Part shown: positions 43,458 through 54,443 of the stretch, piece after piece
Numbering within the stretch: the first letter of the stretch is position 1
Layout of the letters: each line of letters opens with the position of its first letter
Source of the DNA: Termitomyces sp. T153
Lineage: Eukaryota; Basidiomycota; Agaricomycetes; Agaricales; Lyophyllaceae
Direction: 5' to 3'
Assembly (NCBI GenBank): GCA_018296165.2
Contig: JACKQL020000007.1
Location: 1,116,001-1,180,000, forward strand
Length of the DNA stretch: 64,000 bases
Translations under genes and position numbers: made by a program
Notes under the pieces: generated by a model
The model's database searches: none
Told to the model about the DNA's origin: nothing
Seen by the model: the letters and a program-made list of their open reading frames with translations, nothing else

Positions 43458-45154
43458 TCACTCCCCCTCCTCCTCCGACCCTAACCCCACTACCCTTCCC
43501 ACCATGAACACTTCCAACTGCGCCACTACCGCTGCCAGAACCTTGGGTTGCTCAGGAAGCAGTTCCCCCATGTCCGTCGCCATCTCCCACCACGCCCTGG
43601 GATCTGCCGTTGCCCTCCGCCAATGCCCTGCCAACAGACGCCCCATCTGCATAACCCCTTGACTCAACTTCAGCGGGAGGTCCCCGGGCATCCTCGCCAA
43701 CCCATCATGAATGGACCCCAGCACTGCCAACGCTCCGTTGAGAAGGATGCAATGCTCCCTGGCCCAGTCTATGGAAACAGAATCAGTGCTTAGGAGACGG
43801 GAAGCGGGGAAACCACTCACAAAGCACTCCTTGCCAGCCCAAGGCCGCCTCATTGGCAAGCCATTCCTCCTGCCCCCGCGCCCTCTCCGCCGCTGCCTGG
43901 ACTTCCCCAGCCCTGGAACCCTGCTGGGTCTCCTGCACCCCTGAGCCTCCTGCCTGCTGCGTCGCCACCTCCGCCGCCTCCACCTGCACCTGCAAATGCA
44001 CCGTCTGCACCTCCAACTCCTGCAGACAAGACAATCGCTCCACGGCAGTCCTGACGGCAACGTCCTTGTCTTTCTGCGCCAAGTCCTGTTCCCTCTGAAC
44101 CCCGTCCAACTCCTGTCGAGCCCTGTCCCTCTCCTCCCATACCCCCTGAATCTCCTCCTCGCATGCGACCAACAACCGTTCCAAGCTCTCTACCCGACGC
44201 CACAGATAGGCCTCTGCAACCGACCACGACCTATCTGCGGACTGCTCAACGGGGGCTCCAGATGTAGGGGAGTATACCACGGAACCAGGGGGGCCCCCCA
44301 TTACCTGCTCACCCTGCACCCGCTTACTGGGACCCGCCTCGGGTGAAGGGGACGCTCTTCATTTCCCTTTCTCCTGTGTGGAAGGGGCCCCCTCCCTCCG
44401 TCCACCCTGCAGGGGCCCCACCTTCATGGCAGGCACGCTAACCTGTTCCCCTTCCCCAGCCCTGGAGCCCCTCCCTGACACCCTGCCCTTCCGCCCTTCC
44501 TCCAGCTGTGCTGCGACCCAACCTCAATCCCACCCTTGCTCTGCTGCGACACAGACGGCCCGCCAACTCAGGGTAATGGAGCACTTCTCGTGCCGCAAAC
44601 AGCACAGAAGGCACACTGACGTGTCCTGCTGTACCCCCGATGCAGGTTCCTCAAATTCACACTGCTCCCCTTGTCGGGTGCAAGACGCACACTGCAGGGG
44701 CATGTTGGTCCAGGAAACATAAAGCTAAGTAGCCACTCACCGGGGCCACCGCCTGACACCACTCAAGGGTGGGGGGACCCCTCGCCCAACCCACCGCCTC
44801 GGCAAACTGCTCCGGCATCACCTCCGCCTGTACCACTCTCAAACCCTCTGGGACAAGCCGGACCACCCCTGGACAAATGCCAGACTTGGAGCGCATAGAA
44901 GGGGCCACGCTCACTGGTGGCTGCATTGCATCTGCACCAGACGGTGGCCCTGAGGGACCAGCCACGGCCGTGGACAACTCTGCGAAGGACCAATCAGTAT
45001 TCTGGGGTACATGAGACAGACTGCACTCACGACTACAGTACATTGCCTTGACCCGATGGCAATCTTGGCGACCCTCTGAATCTTTGGAAGACAACGGCTG
45101 GGATGGTGGGGACAGCAACCTAGATGCTGTGGGAGAATAAGCTGAAGAAGACAT
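43458..45154 (-). pseudogene. E4 accessory gene antisense to gag-pol: six-cysteine cluster plus coiled coil
   Basis: Exons on the minus strand: 45154-45031, 44979-44741, 44691-43821 and 43768-43458. The introns (51, 49 and 52 bases) all start GTGAGT and end AG, and phases join to 515 codons including the stop. Cys122, 125, 132, 148, 151 and 158 form C-x2-C-x6-C-x15-C-x2-C-x6-C. This follows the fungal Zn2Cys6 pattern except for a slightly long middle loop. Then come a basic patch (RASPSPEAGPSKR), a coiled coil (ARQELDGVQREQDLAQK and beyond), WLANEAALG, and a C-terminal exon conserved in all copies (WAREHCILLNGAL). Two in-frame TGA codons break it. Likely a nuclear DNA-binding protein; the role in the element is unknown. 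Confidence 0.78.
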
Positions 45155-45189
45155 TACAACAAGCTGGGGGACCCCCAGGTGCGTCCACC

Positions 45190-45367
45190 CCTTTTAATAA
45201 CTTAGAAAGGAGCCCCTGACAAACAGTGGCTGCACCTCGACTTCCTTCCCCATGCCACCACCGCTCGCTGCGGTTTGATCAATATTGATTGACTTCGATT
45301 CCCATGCCCTACTGATCCCCGACTTGCTCCCTGCATCTCAAGGGTCTCGATGCTGAAGGAGGAGTAA
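45190..45367. promoter_or_regulatory. E4 putative antisense promoter, conserved 3' block and polypurine tract
   Basis: On the minus strand TTATTAAAAG (45190-45201) lies about 37 bases before the accessory ATG. TTAAAA or a close match stands 36-54 bases upstream in all five copies. Farther out, GCTCGCTGCGGT leads to TTGATCAATATTG (45275-45287). The polypurine tract GAAGGAGGAGTAA abuts the LTR at 45368. Confidence 0.55.
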
Positions 45368-46350
45368 TGTCATGACCCGCTCCCTAGACACTGCTCCCAA
45401 CCCCTCCCAATTTCCCGTCTAACTCCCCTGAACCCCGCCCACACTGGATAACTCTGACGCTTCTCCGGCAAACCCCAACAGCAACTCCGACATCCTCTCC
45501 ATAGCCATCAACACTCCCCCTGAAACCTTCCCCCACCATTCCTGGCCACGTCATATGTTCCCAACTCCCTACCCTAGTTTACCTGACCTGTCCCAGAGTA
45601 TCACGACGTCCTCGGAGCGGCCACGCCCCCAACTGATCCCATCAGAATACCACCACAGCCCGACCTTGGATTGGACCCAACACCCATCGACTCCGTACAG
45701 CTCCATCGACTCCCGCCACCATATCTGCTGCCCTCTGAGGTACCCAGTAGTCGGTATATAAGTCATAGAATAACTCCTCGAACTTTAGTCTTGATATTAC
45801 ATTTACCAGTTTCCTATGTTTTGTCTCTCGTCTCGTCTCTGTTTCTGTTTTAAAGTTTTGAATCTATCTTTTTCCTCAGTCTCATCTTGTCTCCGTCTCG
45901 TCTCGACTGTACATATTTTCTTTGTTCTTCTAAGTTCCTCTTGCTCCCTACGTCAGTACGAACTCCGCGCACGCGCCACGACCCAAACATTCTTACGACA
46001 ACTCCGACCCTCGCTCCCCACTCGGCCCCAGGACCCATCAAGCCCTGGTAATCCCCTATCCAGCTCCGGCCCTGCCCCCATCACCTGAGAAGCCTCCGCT
46101 TACCCCGCAATCTATTTGCGCACCCATGAACTAGCTCTGACACCCGCCCTGGGTCAACGACCAGTACCTTTGGTCTTAGACTCCTCTGGACCATTCAGGA
46201 CTTGCTTGGGCCGCTTTCCCTATGACCCCCTCGCAAGCCTTCCCCACCTCTGCTCCAACTCCGGACGCCTGGTTATAAGTGCAGGACATTGCGTCCGCCT
46301 AGTAAGGACTTGCCAGTGTACTGAGCCCCCATCATCAGCGGAACCTGACA
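45368..46350 (+). repeat. E4 3' LTR
   Basis: 983 bp, TGTCATGACC to ACCTGACA, matching the 5' LTR apart from scattered transitions and the 13-base length difference. Followed by GTAAT and the resumed pogo transposase. Confidence 0.92.
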
Positions 46351-47076
46351 GTAATGACACTGGAGCTCTTACAGTCAGTTCAATGGATAGGCCAGGAGAA
46401 CTTTGTTTAGTCTGAGGATATTCTATACTGCTGACCAGCTTATATACTACATCCATGGCTATGCTATGACTAATGCTATATGTGGTAAGTAGCCCAGGTA
46501 TGCTAAACAGTAATGACTAACAATATGTCAAAGGAGAAATAGTGTCCAATGACTATGAAGGGCTGACTAATACTGACTGGAGGGTGTAGGGGCTTGGTGG
46601 CCAGTTGGTTGGATATGCTAGAGATGATGCTATACCTATGACTAAGGCCAGATAGAGTTGGAGTTACCCATTGGAGTTACCCAAAGGGGTCATCTCCTTA
46701 CACCTTCCAACAAAAGACTGGAGCTCAACTGGGGTTTTATTAGAGAAGCAATGCCAAGGCTTGGATGACTACAGTACTCTATCAGGAATGAATACATGAT
46801 TGGGATATCAAGTTATGGCATGAAGAATGCCATATTCTTCTGTTGCAAGACAATTTCAGTGCTCATCTTCCTCCCTCATAACCTCACAAACATCCATGTT
46901 GAGATTTTAGGCCAAACCTTACAGCTCATGTTCAGCCAGTTGATGCTGGCATTATCTGCTGCTTTAAATCTCATTACTGTGCCCACTTTGTGAATTGTGC
47001 TATTGACTGCTATGACAAAGACATTTTCCCCACTGAAATTTATAATCTATGATCTTAACATTCTCAAGGCCTTATG
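46351..47076 (+). pseudogene. Pogo transposase, middle part (second and third catalytic Asp)
   Basis: Continues the transposase after E4. The catalytic stretch is QDNFSAHLPP (46846 onward). It is followed by FRPNLTAHVQPVDAGIICCF, with the third Asp codon GAT at 46942-46944, and by NCAIDCYDKDIFP. The left part (46356-46800) is AT-rich with short repeats around CAGTAATGACTAA and has diverged more. The frame is cut at 47076 by E5. Confidence 0.8.
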
Positions 47077-48283
47077 TGTCAGGTTCCGCTGACCTCGGGG
47101 GCTCAGCTGCACTGGGCAAGTCCTTACTAGGCAGGCGTGATCCCCTTGCACTGGCAACCAAACACTCGAAAGCATGCTGGGCACTGATGGCTTGCACAGA
47201 TAGTTGGTGGGATGTGATCTGGACAGGCCTGGGGAGGTCCAGAGAAGTCAGATTGTGAGGAAATGGGATGGGCTTGGTGGGGTTCAGGCAGAAGACCGTA
47301 TGGGAGATTTGCAGATGCAAAGGAGTAGGCGGCTATGCAATCAATGGGAGCAGAGCCAGGGTTTGATGGGAGATCAATTGGGGTTGATGGAGTCCAGGAC
47401 CGAGCGAAGAGCGAGGTTCGGACCTGGTGAAAGAGTGTTGGGGTTCGTAATTGTAATCGTGGAGTTTGTGAGGTCGTTAAGGTTGAGGAAGACTTGGGCA
47501 CAACGGCTGGACGGAGTCACCAAGACAGCGTCAGACAAAATGAAATGGAGTCGAGATGGAACAAGAATAGATTCGAGTGGAGATACGAAACGATAACAAG
47601 AATGATAGCGAAATGGAGACAAGACAAGACCGGGAGACTGAGATAAGACTGGGAGACTGAGATGAGACCAGGAGACTGAGATAAGACCGGGAGACTGAGA
47701 GTAAGGAGAACAAGACACGAAACACGAAACACGAAACATGAGAAGGAAACAATCAGACCATAGGTAACGTTAAGCAATATCAAGACTAGAGTATGAAGAG
47801 CTACTCGACGTCTTATATACTGACTACTGGAGAACTTTGGGGTACGTCAGCTGCAGCAGTGGGGCTTGGCAGAGCTTGACAGAGTGGGCGGGTGTCGGTT
47901 GCGATCGAGGGTCGGGCCATGCTGATATGTTGATGGGATCATTTGGGAACGTGGGTTGCCCCGAGGTTGTTGTGATACTCTGGAATGGGTCGGAGGAACC
48001 AGGGTGTTGAGTTGATGATGGGTGGCAAAGATTGGGAACAGCAGGGGTGGTTCTCGGGGTTTGGGAGATCCAGGGTAAGTGTCAGTGGCTGTGGGGAAGG
48101 CGTCAAAGTTGGCCAGGGGGCTGTCGGAGTTAGCCAGGGAGGCGTCGGAGTTAGCCGAGGTTGTGTTGGGGCTAACCAAAATAGGTGCGGGGCATGGGCG
48201 GAAGTTCAGCAGAGCGTCGGGGGTTTTGGGAAATTGGGAGGTTGCTGGACAATGTGCAGGGGTCCAGGGGACGGGTCGTGACA
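47077..48283 (-). repeat. E5 3' LTR
   Basis: 1207 bp, TGTCAGGTTCCGCTGACC to GGGTCGTGACA. The polypurine tract of the minus-strand element is the C-run at 48284-48295. A tandem repeat of about 19 bases (GAGACTGAGATAAGACCGG) lies at 47635-47700. Confidence 0.92.
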
Positions 48284-48364
48284 TCACCCCCCCTTCAGCA
48301 TCGAGACCCTTTGAGACGTGGGGAGCAGGATGGGGATCGGCAGGGCATGGGAGTCGAAGCCAAG

Positions 48365-48480
48365 CAATATTGATCAATCCGCAGTGAGTGATAGCAGCGT
48401 GGGAGACAAAGTCAAAGTGTGGCTGCCACTTCATCAGTGTTCTCCTCAATCAATTAAAAGCCTTGGACGTACCCCGGGAT
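48365..48480. promoter_or_regulatory. E5 conserved block and putative accessory-gene promoter
   Basis: CAATATTGATCAA (48365-48377) is the inverted TTGATCAATATTG block. CAATTAAAAG (48451-48460) lies about 40 bases before the accessory ATG at 48496, as in the other copies. Confidence 0.55.
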
Positions 48481-48495
48481 TTCCCAAATTTTGTC

Positions 48496-49682
48496 ATGTC
48501 TTTCCCCAGCATTCCAGTAGTCTCTCCTGCTGATTTGGACGAGGTGGTGGTGTATGACAGTGGGGGGGGAGGAGTTTGAGCGCCGGTGCCATGCTAGTGT
48601 CAGGGACCGGAGTTGTAAGTGGTGTTGACTTGTCTTCTTGGGATGACTGACAGGGTTTTTTGTAGAGTCATCCATGGTGGTGGTGGTGGATTTTCCGGGG
48701 GTCCCAAAGCGGACCAAGTTTTGTCCCGCGTTGCCAAAGGAGGGGAGCATGAGGCGGTCTGCGGGGAAGGCGGGGCTTTTGCAGAGTGGTCAGGGAAAGT
48801 GGGCGTCCTCGGTGGTGATTCGTGGGAAGCGTTGAGCCTCCCCGCCCTTGGGGGCGGGACCCAGCAAGAGGCCATGTGGGTGCGAGTCATTGGTGGGGCC
48901 TCCAGAGTCTCTCCTCTTTTCTTCTACCCCGGGCATTCCCTTGGAATGGTCGTCGAGTCGCCCCGCGCCTATTCCTTCGATCACGGAGGTCTTCCTTTGC
49001 AAGCAGGTGGAGGCTTTGATGACATCATTGGCAGTATGGGAGGGTGAGCTCCAACGGGTGAGGGAGGACCATGATGTGGCGTGGATGAAGAAAGAGGTGA
49101 TGGAGCGGGAAAGGAACACATCGGTGCGCATGGTGACGGAGCGAGTGTTAGAGGTGCAGGGCTTGCAGGAGCGTCTGATGCAGATGGAGGGGCAGCCTGC
49201 AGGGGAAGTGGAGGGGTGGGGACGAGTTCTGGAGGGGGATGCGTTGTGGGCAGAGCTCGAGGCGGTGAGGCGGAGGGAGGACTGGTTGGCCAACGAGGCT
49301 GATTCGGGGTGCGCGGGGATCCTCCGTGAGTTGTCTCCTGTTCCTCCATTTGTTACTGGCGGTTCATTTTCTGGGTTTAGGCTGGGTACAGGAGCATCGG
49401 GTCCTCTTGGATGGTGCCTCCACGGCGTTCATGTCGATTCAGAATGGGTTGACACAGGGGCCCGTGGTTCAGCCCCCGGAGTTGCAGCAGAGGATGGTGC
49501 AATTGGAGAGGTTGCTGGCGGGGCATTGGCGATGCAATGCGGTGGCCCCGGGGTCATGGTGGGAGGTGGCGGCTGATGCGGGGGAGGCATTGCCAGGGTT
49601 GGCAGAGGTCTTAGCGGTGGTGCAGGCCCAGATGGAAGTCAACCTGGGAATAGGGTTGCCAGGGGGTCTGGGGAGGGAGTGA
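48496..49682 (+). pseudogene. E5 accessory gene, coiled-coil type without Zn cluster
   Basis: Starts with MSFPSIPVVSPADLDEVVVY. One extra G in a G-run near 48565 shifts the frame in exon 1. Introns: GTAAGT at about 48615 to TTTTGTAG near 48664, and GTGAGT 49326-49331 to TTTAG at 49380. The main exon is open from 48848: PSITEVFLCKQVEALMTSLA and a heptad-rich stretch to WLANEADSG. The last exon starts WVQEHRVLLDGASTAF and ends GGLGRE at 49682. It has CGA where E2 has the disabling TGA. A TATATATATAA run at 49740 may serve as a poly(A) region. Confidence 0.75.
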
Positions 49683-49899
49683 GGTTGGTGCGGTCCCCGT
49701 TTCTTGTTGCTTTTGGACTTGCTGCCTCCCTCACCTTTTGTATATATATAATTTTTGTACACAAACATGTCCTTTTCTTGGTCCCTGGGTGCGTGAAGTG
49801 GGGTTTTAGTTTGTATGAGGGCAAAGTAAGCGAAACATGCAGGGGTGTGAGAGGGAGTTGCATCCCTAGTGAATCCAGAGGCGGGGGTTACGCCTGCTA

Positions 49900-52462
49900 G
49901 TGCTGTCTGTGCTGGCTAGTCCCAGGGTTTGTCGGGATGGGGCGGGGCATTGCAAGGAGGGCTCCTGAGGTTCGGCGGGGGTGGTGGGAGTTCTCCAGTG
50001 GAGTTCCATGGCATTTTGGAGTGGTGTTATTGAGTTCGATTCTTGGAATTTTTGACCAGGGGTGTAGGGGTTTTCTTTAGTCTGCGGTGGGGACATGCGC
50101 CGTATTGGTACTGGAGGGCAGACCTTCAAATCTTTCATGGTGCCCAGCGGGTTTGGGGCTTTGGTTTTCTTGGCAGTGTGGTTGGCGGGGGGGATGGAGG
50201 TCTTCCTGTGATCTGGCCCTTATGCCGTCGCTGGTGGTGAAGGCGGCGGGGCCCTCTTCATTGGTGGGGGTCAGTTGGGCGAGGTTCGTCCTCGTGGCCT
50301 AGTTGGTCCAGGTCGAGGTTGTGTTCTGGAGTATTGTGTCTGTGGGCAGGCACGTTTGAGTGGTGCTTTGGTGTGTTCTGGAGTGTCGATGACTGAGGGG
50401 AGCAGGATGCGGGGTGATCAGTCCTGACTAGTTCCTTTGGGTCTGGAGCTGATGCGGAGGTTGGGGTTGGGTCTTAACTTATGAGTGGGGTTGTGTTGCA
50501 AATCGGAGGGAGAGCTCCAGTGTGGGGTTTTTTGTGGAGCAGCAGAGTTGTCATGCAGGAGTGGTGGTGGCTCCTGGAGCTGAGCTTGGATGAGGGAAGA
50601 TGGTTGTTCATGATTGTTGGGGGGCAGCAGGGAGGTCGGTCGCGGGGAGGCACTGGAGTGGGACTTCCCGGGAGTTGTGGCAGGGTTGAGGCAACTCTTC
50701 ATTGGTGTTCTGGAGCGGCCTGGAGATTGTTGCAAATGCGGGGGTGGCAGTGGGGAGAGGCACCGCTTGCTTCTTGGGGAAGGCATCAGCAACCTTTAGG
50801 GTACTCCAAGAGATTACTTCACATGTGGCCTGCTTTTGGGTACTCCAGAGAGGATACTTCATATGTGGCTTGCTTCTGAGTGCTCCGAGGATGTAGTCCC
50901 TGTTCGACGGACATATCCTGGTGTAGGGGTGGGATTCAGAGTGGGTGGTGATTTATGTTGCGGAGTTGGGGCTACCAGGGCATTGTTGTTGGGTTGGCAC
51001 CGTAAGTCCCCTTGATGAAATGTCGTAGTCGGAGCGGAGGCCCTGGAGTTGTGTTGCCAGGGTCTGGGGCTGTGTCAAGGGGTTTGGAGGGGGTCAGAGG
51101 GGTGGGTTGAGCAGTTTTGGGCTGATGTGGGGTTGTTTGGGTCATCAAGCCAGGTGGGGGAGGTCCTTTAAGGATATTGGAGCGTGTGCCCTTTGGGTTG
51201 TCAGGTTGCTTGAGCAGCTGTTTGACGTGTTTGGGATGGTGGTGGGGCTTCTCCCTCCCTTATATGAACATGTCAGCAAGTTCAGAGTGCTTAGGGGAAC
51301 TACTTTGTATAGGGTCCTTTTTCCTATAGTTAGTTTGGGGTGGCTCCTATGCTGGGGGTTCCTTTGTGGGAGGTGGCAGGGTCTGGGGGTGAGGTTTAGG
51401 TTTGGGGGTGGCATGCGGGGAGGTTTGGCATTCAGGGTCCTCATTGTCGGGGGTTCTGGATTGTGTGGGAGAAAGTGTTGAAATAGCGGCATAGTCTGGA
51501 GTTGTCCCTTGTTGGGAGTGGGGTGCCATGGTTCTCCTCATTAACTTTGGGGCTGTGCTTCAGGTGGTGGGGTGGAGGGTGCATAGCCATTCTTTTCCTG
51601 ACCGTCTAGAAGCTCAGGGATGTCTTGGTCTTGTTCCGGGGTTGTCGGGGTCGGTCGGAGGTGTTGGGGCCTCTTTATTTGTTGGGTGGAGGTGATGGCT
51701 GAGTTGACTGAGGTCCGGAAGCAGGTTCTGGGGTTGGAGCGTAGCCTAGGTCTGGGGTTCTTGCTCTGTTGTTGGAGGTGTTGGGTCGAGCTTGATTTTG
51801 GTGGTTTTGGAGCTAGTTGTCGGAGGGCGTAGTTCCTTGGGGGTGATCAGGGTGAGGGTCGGGTGGTTGATAGTAGGGTTTGGTGATGTTGTTGGTGATT
51901 AGTCGCATTTGTCAGTCTGTGGGGTTGCTAGAGGGCCGGTGGATCTACAGGTGGGCTTTGGGGAAGCGCGTTCTTAGTGGTCTCATCGTGGCTGGCAATC
52001 CTTTGCACAATAGGTGACAGTTTTGCGGCGGGTTGGCGTTATTGTGGGTCAAAGGGTTGGCGCAGTGCCGGAGACTTTGTTGCTCATTTGGTTGGATGGT
52101 TGCCAGGCTTTGGAATGCTGTTCTTTGGGTGATGTTGGGGTCAACTTTGTGCGAGGGAATGGAGTTGGTGGAGAGGGTAAGGGTGGGGTGGGGGGTGATT
52201 TGACGGTTTGTGCGAGGGGTTGGAGGTTGGGTGTGAGTTGGGGAGGGTGTCCATGGGAGGAGCCATTGTATGGATGTAACCGGAGTGGAGGGGACATTTG
52301 GTGTCGGATCTGCAACTCAATGTGCCTTGGCAAATTGGGCAGGGCTGTATGAATCATAAGGGTTTCCAGGCATGGATAGACCATAGATGTCAGAGTTATT
52401 TGATTGTGTGTGCAGAGATAATGCGGGCATCACAGACAGGGTAAGGTAGAATCTTGATATTA
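49900..52462 (-). pseudogene. E5 degenerate gag/pol-derived internal region
   Basis: Minus strand. The gag start and AQFAKAH end lie close to the 5' LTR (52330-52440), and RHQMSPPLRLHPYNG follows. Near 51250-51330 a remnant of the pol linker (in E4 EVVPPEYHEFTDVFSKGS) is still readable. The rest is G/T-rich on the plus strand, without recognisable domains. A tandem repeat of about 46 bases (GGGTACTCCA...CTTCATATGTGGC) lies at 50800-50880. The primer-binding site (52450-52462) has a C-to-T change. Confidence 0.55.
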
Positions 52463-53669
52463 TGTCAGGTTCCGCTGACCTCGGGGTCTCAGCTGCACTG
52501 GGCAAGTCCTTACTAGGCGGGCGTGATCTCCTTGCACTGGCAACCGAACACTTGAAAGCATGCTGGGCACTGATGGCTTGCGCAGATAGTTGGTGGGATG
52601 TGATCTGGACAGGCCCGGGGAGGTCCAGAGAAATTGGATTGTGAGGAAACGGGACGGGCTTGGTGGGGTTCAGGCAGAAGACCATATGGGAGATTTGCAG
52701 ACGCAAAGGAGTAGGTGGCTACACGATCAATGGGAGCAGAGCCGGGGTTTGATGGGAGATCAATTGGGGTTGATGGAGTCCAGGACCGAGCAAAGAGCGA
52801 GGTTCGGACCTGGTGAAAGAGTGTTAGGGTTTGTAATTGTAATCGCAGAGTTTGTGAGGTTGTTAAGGATGAGGAAGACTTGGGCACAACGGCCAGACAG
52901 AGTCACCAAGACAGCGTCGGATGAAATGAAATGGAGTCGAGATGGAACAAGAGTAGATTCGAGTGGAGATACAAAACGATAACAAGAATGATAGCGAAAT
53001 GGAGACAAGACAAGACCGGGAGACTGAGATAAGACTGGGAGACTGAGATGAGACCGGGAGACTGAGATAAGACCGGGAGACTGAGAGTAAGGAGAACAAG
53101 ACACGAAACACGAAACACGAAACATGAGAAGGAAACAATCAGACCATAGGTAACGTTAAGCAATATCAAGACTAGAGTATGAAGAGCTACTCGACGTCTT
53201 ATATACTGACTACTGGAGAACTTCGGGGTACGTCAGCTGCAGCAGTGGGGCTTGGCAGAGCTTGACAGAGTGGGCGGGTGTCGGTTGCGATCAAGGGTCG
53301 GGCCATGCTGATATGTTGATGGGATCATTTGGGAACGTGGGTTGCCCCGAGGTTGTTGTGATACTCTGGAATGGGTCGGAGGAACCAGGGTGTTGAGTTG
53401 ATGATGGGTGGCAAAGATTGGGAACAGTGGGAGTGGTTCTCGGGGTTTGGGAGATCCAGGGTAAGTGTCAGTGGCTGTGGGGAAGGCATCGAAGTTGGCC
53501 AGAGGGCTGTCAGAGTTAGCCGGGGAGGTGTCGGAGTTAGCCGAGGTTGCATCGGGGCTAACCGAAATAGGCGCGGGGCATGGGCAGAAGTTTGGCGGAG
53601 CGTCGGGGGTTTTGGGGAATTGGGAGGTTGCTGGACAATGTGCGGGGGTCCAGGGGATGGGTCGTGACA
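52463..53669 (-). repeat. E5 5' LTR
   Basis: 1207 bp, same length as the left copy with scattered transitions. AATATCAAGACT at about 53162 is the predicted transcript start, and CTTATATAC about 30 bases away is the TATA box. Confidence 0.92.
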
Positions 53670-53674
53670 TTATG

Positions 53675-54270
53675 CACTGCTGACACAGCATGGAAAGAGG
53701 TTGATACAACAACCATTTGGAACTGTTGTGAGAAGTCTGGCATTCTTCCCCAAGAACTTCTCAATTCACCTTCCAATGAGCCTGCAGGTATACTTTCTGT
53801 TCCAATCTCATTGCTTCTCAATGCCAAATCTGTGAAATCAATTGACACATTTAATATCAAAGTTGAACAAGCCTTGTCACATCTTGAGAAGCTTGGAGTC
53901 TTTCAACATGCTAATCATATGGCTATTAATGAGTTGCTTAATCCTGTCAATGAAGACAAGATGTATGATGATGAGACTGAGCAGGAAATCAAGAACAACA
54001 TCTATGAGGCTGTTGCTGAGTGTTGGGAGGCAGAACAGAACACGGAGATGAATGGTGGTGATGTCTTAGATGATGAAGAACCAATCAATGAGAAGCCATC
54101 ATGATGAGAAGCACTCAATACAGCCTCAATTCTCCTCAATTATATATTGGACATTGACCAGCCATATGCACAGAGCATGGAAGGGATACTTATGAACTTT
54201 GGACATTAAACATGTATCTAGGAAGTCCTGTCTCTGCAAGATACCACTTTGACCAAGTTTTTCACTTCCA
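53675..54270 (+). pseudogene. Pogo transposase, C-terminal part
   Basis: Open to 54104: AWKEVDTTTIWNCCEKSGIL, then PNEPAGILSVPIS, VEQALSHLEKLGVFQ, HMAINELLNPVNED and NTEMNGGDVLDDEEP. After the TGA it reads on to YAQSMEGILMNF and DTTLTKFFTS near 54265, the usual C-terminus of this transposase family. The acidic tail and order match. The missing N-terminal parts are at 33321-34290 and 46351-47076. Confidence 0.85.
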
Positions 54271-54413
54271 AAAGTGTTTAGAAAATAAACCAATAATGAT
54301 TATCATCTATTCAAAGATATAATGATTCCACAATAAGCCTTAAAAGTACCCCTATAATGACTCCTCCCATAACCCATACCCTCTGATACCCATACTTTTT
54401 GGCTTCTACAGAG

Positions 54414-54441
54414 GGGCCATGGGTCATAAGAGGTTTGACTG
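54414..54441 (-). repeat. Pogo right terminal inverted repeat
   Basis: Reverse complement starts CAGTCAAACCTCTTATGACC and ends CATGGCCC. It pairs with 32730-32757 and is flanked by TA at 54442-54443. Confidence 0.9.
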
Positions 54442-54443
54442 TA

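Larger units (their letters stand above)
34291..46350 (+). mobile_element. E4: full-length Ty3/gypsy element (12,060 bp), inactive
   Basis: LTRs 34291-35287 and 45368-46350, target duplication GTAAT (34286-34290 and 46351-46355), self-priming type primer-binding site, gag, two protease-like domains, RT, RNase H, integrase, chromodomain, then an antisense accessory gene and a polypurine tract. A foreign solo LTR sits between the two protease domains. It belongs to the chromodomain-bearing Tf1/sushi-like branch. Many stops, mostly TGA or TAG explainable by transitions, make it non-functional. It is CpG-rich, hence younger than its host pogo element. Confidence 0.93.
47077..53669 (-). mobile_element. 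E5: complete non-autonomous gypsy-type element (6,593 bp)
   Basis: Two 1207-bp LTRs (47077-48283 and 52463-53669) and a perfect target duplication TTATG (47072-47076 and 53670-53674) inside the pogo transposase. It is of the same type as E2: a short gag start ending AQFAKAH, no RT or integrase, and an antisense accessory gene (here on the plus strand). It is longer than E2 and keeps a small pol remnant near 51250-51330 (SELADMF region). CpG-rich. Confidence 0.92.
32730..54441 (+). mobile_element. Pogo-type DNA transposon split by elements E4 and E5
   Basis: Flanked by TA on both sides (32728-32729 and 54442-54443), with 28-bp terminal inverted repeats that match at 25 positions. Removing E4 and E5 with one copy of each target duplication leaves about 3,049 bp containing one transposase gene in the expected order. 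Both retrotransposons interrupt the transposase frame and both keep perfect 5-bp duplications, so the order of events is clear: pogo first, retrotransposons later. The element itself is CpG-depleted. Confidence 0.9.

Noticed and set aside
46351..46800. A separate gene between E4 and E5
   Set aside because: Position, orientation and the catalytic motifs just downstream make it the middle of the pogo transposase. The short repeats in it do not encode a distinct product.
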